The position numbers and the translations under genes were made by a program. A stretch of DNA of 64,000 nt from JAEWWD01 sp964440115 (GTDB lineage Bacteria > Bacillota > Clostridia > Christensenellales > CAG-138), in NCBI GenBank assembly GCA_964440115.1, contig CAYTPV010000012.1:1-64000 (forward strand), given 5' to 3'. Below the pieces are notes generated by a model. It did not search any database. It was not told the DNA's origin and saw nothing but the letters and a program-made list of their open reading frames with translations. This document shows positions 57,632 through 64,000 of the stretch, piece after piece. The first letter of the stretch is position 1, and every line of letters starts with the position of its first letter.

Positions 57632-58834
57632 ATGAAACAGTTCGATGTATCTAACGCAGGGTTTTCCACACAGCAAATCCACGGCGGAAGGCCGTCCATT
57701 CCCGGGTATCACCCGCTGGTCACGCCGATTTTTCAAACAAGCACATTCATATTTGAGAACGCGGCGCAGGGCGCGGCCCGCTTTGCGGGAGAAGAAGGCG
57801 GCTACATTTACACGCGGGTAGGCAACCCCAATCAGGCGCAGGCGGCTCAACGGATCGCCTTGCTCGAACATGCAGAAGCAGGCATGGTGTTTTCTTCCGG
57901 CATGGGCGCAATCAGCAGCATGTTCTTTACAGTGCTGCAATCCGGCGATCATATTGTCGCTAATAATACGCTCTATGGCTGCTCGTTTGCGCTGATGGCC
58001 CACAGATTCCCGCGTTTGGGCATAGAAACTACGTTCGTGGATTTCACGGATTTGCAGGCGGTAAAAGCAGCTATCAAGCCCAACACGCGCTTTGTATATT
58101 TTGAAACTCCCGCCAATCCCAATCTCAAGATCATAGATATCGAAGCTATCGCGTCCATTGCACACACTGCCAACAGTACTTGCTATGTCGTGGTTGACAA
58201 CACGTTCGCCACGCCGTATTTACAGCGCCCCCTTGATTTGGGCGTGGATATCGTGGTGCATTCGGGCTCGAAATACCTCAACGGTCACGGCGATGTGATC
58301 TGCGGGGTGCTGTGCTCCACCAAAGCATTTGTGGACGAATGCACCGTCACGGGGCTTAAATACATGACAGGCTCCGTAATGAGCCCGTTTGACGCGTATC
58401 TGCTTGAGCGCGGTCTGAAAACGCTGGATATGCGCATGGAACGCCATTGCCAAAGCGCCATGCGCATAGCGGAGTTCCTTAGTCCCCACAAAAAAGTCAA
58501 AACCGTTTACTACCCGGGGCTCAAGCAACACTCCAATTATGAAGTGGCGCAAAGGCAAATGAAACTGCCCGGCGCGATGATCGCATTTGAACTCAACGCT
58601 TCACGCGAAGAAAGCGAGCGTTTCATCAACAGCTTGGAATTGTGTTTGCTCGCAGTATCCCTTGGCGATACGGAAACGCTCATTGAGCATCCCGCTTCCA
58701 TGACGCATTCCACATACAACGCACAGGAGCTGGAGCAGGCGTACATTTCCGAAAGTCTGCTGCGTCTTTCTGTTGGCTTGGAAAACGCGGACGACATTAT
58801 CGCAGACCTGAAAACGCAGCTGGACCGGCTGTAA
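57632..58834 (+). CDS. Methionine gamma-lyase-type PLP enzyme
   Basis: A 400-residue Cys/Met metabolism PLP enzyme. The PLP lysine is Lys214 in SGSKYLNGHGD. Tyr115 and Cys117 in NNTLYGCSFA match the active-site Tyr and the Cys typical of methionine gamma-lyase, which makes methanethiol, ammonia and 2-oxobutyrate. Cystathionine gamma-synthases and O-acetylhomoserine sulfhydrylases share the fold but usually lack that cysteine. AAGGAGAGG precedes the ATG. It follows the nucleoside operon after one divergent gene and ends at a terminator. Methylthio compounds are a possible link between the two. Confidence 0.88.
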   Translation: MKQFDVSNAGFSTQQIHGGRPSIPGYHPLVTPIFQTSTFIFENAAQGAARFAGEEGGYIYTRVGNPNQAQAAQRIALLEHAEAGMVFSSGMGAISSMFFTVLQSGDHIVANNTLYGCSFALMAHRFPRLGIETTFVDFTDLQAVKAAIKPNTRFVYFETPANPNLKIIDIEAIASIAHTANSTCYVVVDNTFATPYLQRPLDLGVDIVVHSGSKYLNGHGDVICGVLCSTKAFVDECTVTGLKYMTGSVMSPFDAYLLERGLKTLDMRMERHCQSAMRIAEFLSPHKKVKTVYYPGLKQHSNYEVAQRQMKLPGAMIAFELNASREESERFINSLELCLLAVSLGDTETLIEHPASMTHSTYNAQELEQAYISESLLRLSVGLENADDIIADLKTQLDRL

Positions 58835-58858
58835 AGTACAGATCCCAGACAGTGACTA

Positions 58859-58888
58859 CAACAAAGGCGCCTTGTCAGGCGCCTTTGT
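58859..58888 (+). terminator. Terminator of the methionine gamma-lyase gene
   Basis: A 12-bp stem (AACAAAGGCGCC / GGCGCCTTTGTT) with loop TTGTCA; a weak T stretch follows (CGTGTT). Confidence 0.78.
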
Positions 58889-58976
58889 TCGTGTTAAGAA
58901 AATACTCTGCATGACTGAGCAGCCATACCGGAAAACTACTACAAAACAATGTTGTTTATAACGGAGGATGATGTTC

Positions 58977-59282
58977 ATGCAGGAAATCGATGCGTCCAGT
59001 CTGCCCATGATGGCATTGAAAGATATCCCGTCGCCAACCCCGAACGCAAGTCAAATTACAGCGCTCGTAAAGGAAAGCGGCCGCATTACAGGCTATCAGC
59101 TATCAGATGGCAGAATTCTGAGCAAGGAAGAGGGCATCGAACTTGCAAGGCAGGGCGGTATTGCGGGCGTGGGAATAGCTGAACGCAACGGCAGCGAATA
59201 TTTGAAGTCGCTTCCCGATGACACGGAAGACAATAACCTTGGTAATCTTCCTTCCATATCAGGCCAGACGCCGGTTCAATAA
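58977..59282 (+). CDS. DUF3892 domain protein
   Basis: A 101-residue protein whose core (ITALVKESGRITGYQLSDGR, LSKEEGIELARQGGIAGVGI, EYLKSLPD, NNLGNLPSI) matches the DUF3892 pattern found in clostridial spore or phage-related small proteins. Function is unknown. ATG 58977 is preferred because GGAGG (58963-58967) is nine bases upstream; ATGs at 58968 and 58971 are too close. Monocistronic and convergent with the LysM-GH18 gene. Confidence 0.8.
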   Translation: MQEIDASSLPMMALKDIPSPTPNASQITALVKESGRITGYQLSDGRILSKEEGIELARQGGIAGVGIAERNGSEYLKSLPDDTEDNNLGNLPSISGQTPVQ

Positions 59283-59301
59283 CAATTTTCGGCAAACAGC
59301 C

Positions 59302-60420
59302 TTATGGCAGCACCTTTCGGATATCGACATTCATATCTATTGTCTGATAAGTGCCAAAGGTAAACAAATTCAGTGTTCTTAAGCTGATGCCGGCCAGATT
59401 ATAGATCTTAACCAGTTCAATCACCTGCAGGCCGTTCGTCGCGTCGCACGAAATGATCTTTGGCTGGCCTCCGTCGGCCGGGATATAGAATACAGTCATC
59501 CGCGTATTCGGGTCCACCTGAGACGTCGCCCCGGACATGCGAACCATCTCATCCACTTCATCCGGCGAGATTTCCTGATAGCTGCCTGTCTGCGCATATG
59601 GCTCCGGCCAGATATAGCAGCAGTTGGGTACGCCAATGAGCAGCTTTGCATTGGAAACATACTGAAACACGAAATCCAGCCCCTTTTGAACGAGGTCGAT
59701 GGCAGGCCCAACCCCACAGGTAAAGTCTCCGGGGGTGATGATAAAACGGTCCAGTATTCGGTTGTACAGCGAAAGCGACTCGGCAAGCGGCGGTGTCTGG
59801 TTATTCAGCACCACAACCAGGCGAATGGATGCAACTATAATTAAGCCGAGCGCATGCAGATGGTTGGCGGCAAGATCCAAAAATGACGCATAAGTCTGAT
59901 AATCCTCGAGGAATATCTGTTCAAAAGCAAAGTTTACTCCATAGTAGCCATACGCTTGTGCAACCATAGCGCAGCTTTCTATGAGCGCATGCTGAGAGGC
60001 CAGATCGCCAAGTATCCCGTGCAGCAGCTCTCCCGAATACACGCCGTTAATGGTATTCGTCACCACCATAAGCGGCGCGACATTGGCCTGTCGGGCTGCC
60101 GTAATCATTTGTCCACTGTCCGGAACGGTCAGCTTGCCGCCCGGACGAATTTCATAGCCGAATATGCTCAGGTAGGTTAAATAACGAAAAACAGTACTCC
60201 ATTCAACGGGATTAAAAAAGGGAAACGTATATCCGTTGACCTCAATCGGACGCTGAACCTGCGTGTCCTGAGGAACTTGTAACAACTCACCTACCGTAAG
60301 CGTATCCGTATACGCGAGTTCCGGATTCAGCGACCGAATTCGTGCGGTAGGTACGCTGAATAACCGAGCGATGGATTCGATTGTATCGCTGGGCTGTACG
60401 ACGTAGTCCTTCAAGGGCAC
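59302..60420 (-). CDS. LysM and GH18-like protein, spore germination type, with altered active site
   Basis: A 372-residue protein resembling SleL/YaaH-type cortex hydrolases. One N-terminal LysM repeat (YVVQPSDTIESIARLFSV...LQVP, about 5-52) binds peptidoglycan. A TIM-barrel of glycoside hydrolase 18 type follows (about 65-360). The catalytic DxxDxDxE motif reads YGYYGVNFAFEQ: the acid Glu is kept but the aspartates are Asn and Ala. Activity may be lost or changed, leaving a binding role. No signal peptide, as in coat-associated relatives. The start is GTG at 60420 after AAGGAAG. Supports a spore-forming host. Confidence 0.82.
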   Translation of the reverse strand: MPLKDYVVQPSDTIESIARLFSVPTARIRSLNPELAYTDTLTVGELLQVPQDTQVQRPIEVNGYTFPFFNPVEWSTVFRYLTYLSIFGYEIRPGGKLTVPDSGQMITAARQANVAPLMVVTNTINGVYSGELLHGILGDLASQHALIESCAMVAQAYGYYGVNFAFEQIFLEDYQTYASFLDLAANHLHALGLIIVASIRLVVVLNNQTPPLAESLSLYNRILDRFIITPGDFTCGVGPAIDLVQKGLDFVFQYVSNAKLLIGVPNCCYIWPEPYAQTGSYQEISPDEVDEMVRMSGATSQVDPNTRMTVFYIPADGGQPKIISCDATNGLQVIELVKIYNLAGISLRTLNLFTFGTYQTIDMNVDIRKVLP

Positions 60421-61074
60421 TCACTTCCTTAAGGGCATCTGTTGATTTTTATGATGCTCTGTACAGTAAAAATGATTGATTTTCAAATGTTGCCGGAGAA
60501 ATGCCCAGATATAATCTTAGTATAGTATTATCAATTCCATATTGCCCAGAGCAGAATTGCATGAATAAAAAATAAGCTAATCTTCGTAAAAGAAATGCCG
60601 AAATAGTATATGGTGCTATAGATGACCTGCGAAGAATTCGGATACTGCAGGTTATAAGTTGCAATCGGAGTAATATGATGCTTAAGCGCACCGGCCGGGC
60701 CAATAATTACGACATCAGTAATCCCTTTTCTGACCAAATGGCGCTTATACCGTGCCAGTGTTTTAACCGTTATACATACCGCAGAATTTTTTTACAATAT
60801 TACTTTAATAAGTCAGCCCAATCAGCGGCAGGAATTATCTTTAGGGATATTTCCTGCCGAAATCTATTATCCGGCCCTTAATTGCCTTTGAGCGTCATTT
60901 GTGAAAATAAAAACTGCGCTTAATTTGAACTGATTATTTATGCGTGCCGCGGTAAGGACATTTAAACCTATTGTTGATGCCGTTGTCCGGTATAGACGGG
61001 TAAAACCAAAATACTGACAAAATATATCCGCTCACCTCTAAACTTCTTCAAATAAATAACGAATGGAGATTCAT
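60421..61074. other. Long intergenic region with inverted repeat and doubtful frame
   Basis: No supported gene in 654 bases. A minus-strand frame (about 60531-60790) encodes ITDVVIIGPAGALKHHITPI and YNLQYPNSSQVIYS with a TTG start but no ribosome site; it may be a decayed gene. An inverted repeat CGGCAGGAA / TTCCTGCCG (60825-60833 with 60850-60858), extended by TATC/GATA, has no T run and could be an operator or RNA element. The che promoter must lie after it; no convincing sigma-A or sigma-D pair was found. Confidence 0.5.
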
Positions 61075-61437
61075 ATGAGCAAAGTGTTAGTAGCAGACGA
61101 CGCCTCCTTCATGCGGATGATTATCCGGCGAATACTCGAAAAGGAAGGCCATGAAGTAATTGGCGAAGCAAACAATGGCGCCGTCTGTATCGAACGCTAC
61201 AAGGAACTTACGCCCGATATTGTGACGCTGGATATCACAATGCCCGAAATGGACGGCATCACCGCGCTAAAATCGCTGATGGAATATGATCCCAATGCAA
61301 ATGTCATCATGATTTCCGCTCTGGGCGAAGAACACATGATCAGGGAAGCGATTGCGATTGGCGCGAAGAATTTTATTATTAAGCCGTTTCAGGAAGCGCA
61401 GGTAGTTACTGTTCTGCGAAAATTGAATCTGGCATAA
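61075..61437 (+). CDS. cheY: Chemotaxis response regulator CheY
   Basis: A 120-residue stand-alone receiver that carries the phosphoryl signal from CheA to the flagellar switch. Asp8/Asp9 (VADDAS), phosphoacceptor Asp53 (TLDITMPEMDG), the Ser in IMISALGEE and Lys in IIKPF are all present. The ATG at 61075 follows TGGAGA by seven bases; ATG 61063 is in frame but lacks a site. First of cheY-cheA-cheW, 35 bases before cheA. Confidence 0.95.
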   Translation: MSKVLVADDASFMRMIIRRILEKEGHEVIGEANNGAVCIERYKELTPDIVTLDITMPEMDGITALKSLMEYDPNANVIMISALGEEHMIREAIAIGAKNFIIKPFQEAQVVTVLRKLNLA

Positions 61438-61472
61438 AGATACCCCCGCGGGAATTCAAAGGAGGAAGCAGA

Positions 61473-63515
61473 TTGGATAACGGATTTTCCAATGAAACCA
61501 TGCTGGATATTTATTTGTACGAAACAGCTCAGAACATAGAGCAACTGGAAAACACCATATTGTCCAGCGAAAAAGCGAGCTGCTTTTCGTCCGATGCAAT
61601 CAACGAGATATTTCGGGCCATGCACACCATCAAAGGCTCTTCCGCCATGATGATGTATCAAAATATCACTTCGCTTGCGCATAACATGGAAGATCTGTTT
61701 TACTTCCTGCGCGAGGATAAAACGGTGCAGCCGAATTGCGCCATACTTTCTGATCTGGTATTGGAGTGCGTCGATTTTATTAAGCTGGAGCTTGAAAAAA
61801 TCAAAAGCGGCGCCGAGCCGGAGGATAGCCCTGACTCGCTGATACAAAAAATCAAGGATCAACTCGCCGCACTTAGATCAGGTAAGAATATTCCTGCTGC
61901 GGCAACGGTACAGTCTACACAATTGTTCTCTTCAGACTTGAAATGCGATGATGAGGGCAGGAACGAATACGAAGCCGTCATCTTATTTGAAGACGGCTGT
62001 GAAATGGAAAATATCCGCGCATATGCGATACTGCATAAATTAAAAGATATTGCCGAAGTGATCTCCTATCAACCCGAGGATATTATCGAAAATAACGAGT
62101 GCGTTCAGGAAATCCGCGAACAGGGCTTTAGAATCATATTACAGTCAGATAAAAGCCTGCAGGAAATGCAGGACTTCCTTGAGGGGACAGCTTTTCTGAG
62201 AAAACTCTCCCTTACAGAACGCAAAAAGTCTGCCCCATCTCCCACGAATGCCCCGGCAAGTGCACAGGAAACAGCAAAATCCAGCCCGCTACCTGCCTTC
62301 GCGGATCAGCAGGCATTGGAACAGGCTCAGATGGAATCAAAGAACGCGCCTCAGCAAGTCATCCGCGTGGACGTCAATAAGCTGGACAGGCTGATGGACC
62401 TCATGGGCGAAATGGTTATTGCCGAGGCAATGGTTACACAAAACCCCGAACTGAAATCACTCCAGCTCAACAGCTTTTTTAAAGCGGCGCGGCAGCTTCG
62501 CAAGATCACCAGCGAAATGCAGGATATGGTGATGGCGATCCGCATGGTTCCGTTATCTGCCACGTTCCACAAAATGCGCAGAATTATACGGGATATGGCA
62601 AGAAACCAGAACAAGGAAATTGAACTGGTGCTCATTGGGGAAGATACCGAAGTTGATAAGAATATTATCGAGCACATTTCCGATCCTCTCATGCATCTGG
62701 TGCGCAACGCTGTCGATCATGGCATTGAACCCCCCGATGTCCGCGAAGCTTCCGGCAAACCCAGGGTCGGTCGTATCATAATCGAGGCCAACAACGTGGG
62801 CAGCGACGTGCTCGTTTCCGTTCGCGACGACGGCAAAGGCCTGAACAAGCAGAAAATTCTGCAAAAGGCAGTGAAGAACGGCCTTATCAACAAGCAGGAG
62901 CATGAACTGACTGAGAAAGAAATCTACAATCTGATATTCATACCGGGTTTTTCAACCAATGACAATGTGACGGAATACTCCGGCCGCGGCGTCGGAATGG
63001 ACGTCGTAACCAAGAATATTGAGGAAGTCGGCGGCGCCGTCTCTGTGATGAGCGCCGAAGGCGCAGGCACCATCACAACCATGAAAATACCTCTGACGCT
63101 GGCGATTATCGACGGTATGAATATCCGGGTCGGGTCTTCAATTTATACCATCCCCACGACTTCCATACAGGAGACATTCCGGGCTAAAGAAAAGGATATC
63201 GTGACAGATCCCGAGGATAACGAAATGATCATGGTCCGGGGTTCCTGCTACCCGGTTCTGCGGCTGCACCGGCTGTATGAGGTGGAAGCCGATACTGCCG
63301 ATATGACCAAAGGCATCATGCTCATGGTGGAAAGCGACGGGAAAAGTCTTTGCCTGTTTGCGGATGAACTGCTCGGCCAGCATCAAGTTGTGGTCAAAGC
63401 CCTGCCGGCTTATATCAAGCTCACCCGCAAAATCAAGGGGCTTGCCGGCTGTACGCTGCTGGGCGACGGCAGCATCAGCCTGATACTCAGCGTTGGCGAA
63501 CTCATGACTGCGTAG
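61473..63515 (+). CDS. cheA: Chemotaxis histidine kinase CheA
   Basis: A 680-residue CheA with all domains in order. P1 has phosphoacceptor His51 in FRAMHTIKGSSAMM. The P2-like region (about 160-250) docks the response regulator. P3 is the dimerisation helices from VNKLDRLMDLMGEMVIAEAM. The P4 ATPase holds HLVRNAVDHGIE, VRDDGKGLN and GRGVGMDVV. The P5 CheW-like domain runs from about 545. It autophosphorylates and passes phosphate to CheY. The start is TTG at 61473, six bases after AAAGGAGG. Motility and chemoreceptors are implied although no receptor gene lies in the window. Confidence 0.97.
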   Translation: MDNGFSNETMLDIYLYETAQNIEQLENTILSSEKASCFSSDAINEIFRAMHTIKGSSAMMMYQNITSLAHNMEDLFYFLREDKTVQPNCAILSDLVLECVDFIKLELEKIKSGAEPEDSPDSLIQKIKDQLAALRSGKNIPAAATVQSTQLFSSDLKCDDEGRNEYEAVILFEDGCEMENIRAYAILHKLKDIAEVISYQPEDIIENNECVQEIREQGFRIILQSDKSLQEMQDFLEGTAFLRKLSLTERKKSAPSPTNAPASAQETAKSSPLPAFADQQALEQAQMESKNAPQQVIRVDVNKLDRLMDLMGEMVIAEAMVTQNPELKSLQLNSFFKAARQLRKITSEMQDMVMAIRMVPLSATFHKMRRIIRDMARNQNKEIELVLIGEDTEVDKNIIEHISDPLMHLVRNAVDHGIEPPDVREASGKPRVGRIIIEANNVGSDVLVSVRDDGKGLNKQKILQKAVKNGLINKQEHELTEKEIYNLIFIPGFSTNDNVTEYSGRGVGMDVVTKNIEEVGGAVSVMSAEGAGTITTMKIPLTLAIIDGMNIRVGSSIYTIPTTSIQETFRAKEKDIVTDPEDNEMIMVRGSCYPVLRLHRLYEVEADTADMTKGIMLMVESDGKSLCLFADELLGQHQVVVKALPAYIKLTRKIKGLAGCTLLGDGSISLILSVGELMTA

Positions 63516-63557
63516 TCAAATAAGAAACTTCAACAAAACTGTAGGAGGCTCGATCAT

Positions 63558-64000
63558 ATGTCTCAAATGAATCTGCTCAACCTCGCGGAACAGGATGAAG
63601 ATACGCTCAAGGGGAAATACCTCATATTCTCCATGGGCACAGACATGTACGGAATAGAAATCAGATATGTCACCGAAATCATAAGCATACAGCCGATCAC
63701 GGAAGTCCCTGATCTGCCGGACTATGTCATGGGCATTACCAATCTCAGGGGCAAAATTATTCCCATCATAGACGCCCGTATGCGCTTTAAAAAGCCACCT
63801 AGGGAATACGACGACCGCACCTGCATTATTGTATTGGATACGGAGGAAGTTTCTGTCGGTCTTATCGTCGACAGCGTAGCGGAAGTACTTTCCCTCAAGG
63901 ATGAGGACATCGCGGCTCCCCCTGAAATCAACCGCACCGGCCACAGGTATGTGAAGGGAATCGGCAAGACCGGCGGCGGAGTAAAACTGCTGCTTGACTG
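63558..64000 (+). CDS. cheW: Chemotaxis coupling protein CheW (partial)
   Basis: The gene runs off the window end; 147 codons are visible. CheW bridges chemoreceptors and CheA. Seen are GKYLIFSMGTDMYGIEI, VTEIISIQPITEVPDLPDYV, MGITNLRGKIIPIIDARMRF and VGLIVDSVAEVLSL, the two beta barrels of the family. The ATG at 63558 is nine bases after TAGGAGG and 42 bases after cheA. The stop codon lies beyond 64000. Confidence 0.95.
   Translation, partial: MSQMNLLNLAEQDEDTLKGKYLIFSMGTDMYGIEIRYVTEIISIQPITEVPDLPDYVMGITNLRGKIIPIIDARMRFKKPPREYDDRTCIIVLDTEEVSVGLIVDSVAEVLSLKDEDIAAPPEINRTGHRYVKGIGKTGGGVKLLLD

Noticed and set aside
56753..58165. Long form of the GNAT gene starting at 58165
   Set aside because: It would run over the divergent methionine gamma-lyase gene; the ATG at 57484 has GGAGG and fits the GNAT family.
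60531..60737. 68-codon minus-strand frame in the gap before cheY
   Set aside because: TTG start without ribosome site and no recognised domain; kept only as a possible relic in the intergenic entry.
60900..61060. Sigma-D (flagellar) promoter before cheY
   Set aside because: TAAA occurs, but no GCCGATAA-like -10 at the required spacing was found.
1..64000. CRISPR array, rRNA or tRNA genes
   Set aside because: No regularly spaced short repeats were seen, and no tRNA or rRNA signature other than the tmRNA was found by eye; weak tRNAs could be missed without a covariance search.

Overview
The window reads as a chromosomal segment of an anaerobic, probably spore-forming and motile member of the Clostridia (Firmicutes). 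The signs are a CIRCE/HrcA-type groESL operon, a T-box leader, Shine-Dalgarno sites close to AGGAGG with frequent TTG and GTG starts, spore photoproduct lyase and LysM-GH18 proteins, LytR-CpsA-Psr and D-Ala-D-Ala carboxypeptidase wall proteins, a CO-dehydrogenase-like protein, and a chemotaxis operon. No species can be named from the sequence alone.

Layout. 0.3-2.5 kb: groEL-groES (minus) behind a perfect CIRCE. 2.8-7.2 kb: consensus promoter, T-box leader and two AMP-forming acyl-CoA synthetases; the first is fused in frame to an XRE-cupin regulator. 7.3-9.7 kb: spore photoproduct lyase and an iron alcohol dehydrogenase. 9.7-12.5 kb: purine nucleoside phosphorylase, nucleoside deaminase and class II aldolase (minus). 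12.7-15.7 kb: M15 peptidase lipoprotein, ribokinase, GNAT-like protein. 15.9-24 kb: LCP protein, a four-gene operon (response regulator, histidine kinase, two GerMN lipoproteins) and a DacF-type carboxypeptidase. 24-26.4 kb: smpB, lysA and tmRNA. 26.2-30.9 kb: a block bounded by copies of the tmRNA 3' end, holding a CooS-like protein, two tandem paralogues of unknown function and a cyclophilin lipoprotein. 31-33.7 kb: AraC regulator and two lipoproteins. 33.8-38.3 kb: cyanophycin operon iadA-cphB-cphA. 38.4-43.9 kb: an alcohol dehydrogenase remnant, two VOC proteins, an acetate-kinase-like enzyme, a ketopantoate-reductase-like enzyme and an NlpC/P60-like protein. 44-47 kb: a second two-component system and a DUF2680-like secreted protein. 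47-56.7 kb: DeoR-type regulator and a nine-gene nucleoside uptake and breakdown operon. 56.7-60.4 kb: GNAT, methionine gamma-lyase, DUF3892 protein, LysM-GH18 protein. 61-64 kb: cheY-cheA-cheW, with cheW cut by the window end.

How the parts work together. The most coherent system is the nucleoside operon at 48.1-56.7 kb: a BMP lipoprotein and ABC transporter import a nucleoside. An SAH/MTA/5'-deoxyadenosine-type deaminase makes the 6-oxo form, a 6-oxopurine-type phosphorylase releases a (deoxy/methylthio)ribose-1-phosphate, an MtnA-like isomerase makes the ribulose form, and a class II aldolase splits it to DHAP and an aldehyde. A second phosphorylase-deaminase-aldolase cassette lies on the opposite strand at 9.7-12.5 kb under a near-identical promoter, beside an alcohol dehydrogenase that could reduce the aldehyde. 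Methionine gamma-lyase next to the large operon adds a sulfur theme.

The most unusual single gene is the CooS-like protein. It lacks one CO-dehydrogenase C-cluster cysteine and carries instead the full ligand set of hybrid-cluster proteins. The T-box in front of acyl-CoA synthetases, and the ligase-regulator fusion at an intact internal ribosome binding site, also stand out. All functions are inferred from sequence motifs and context; no database search was run.
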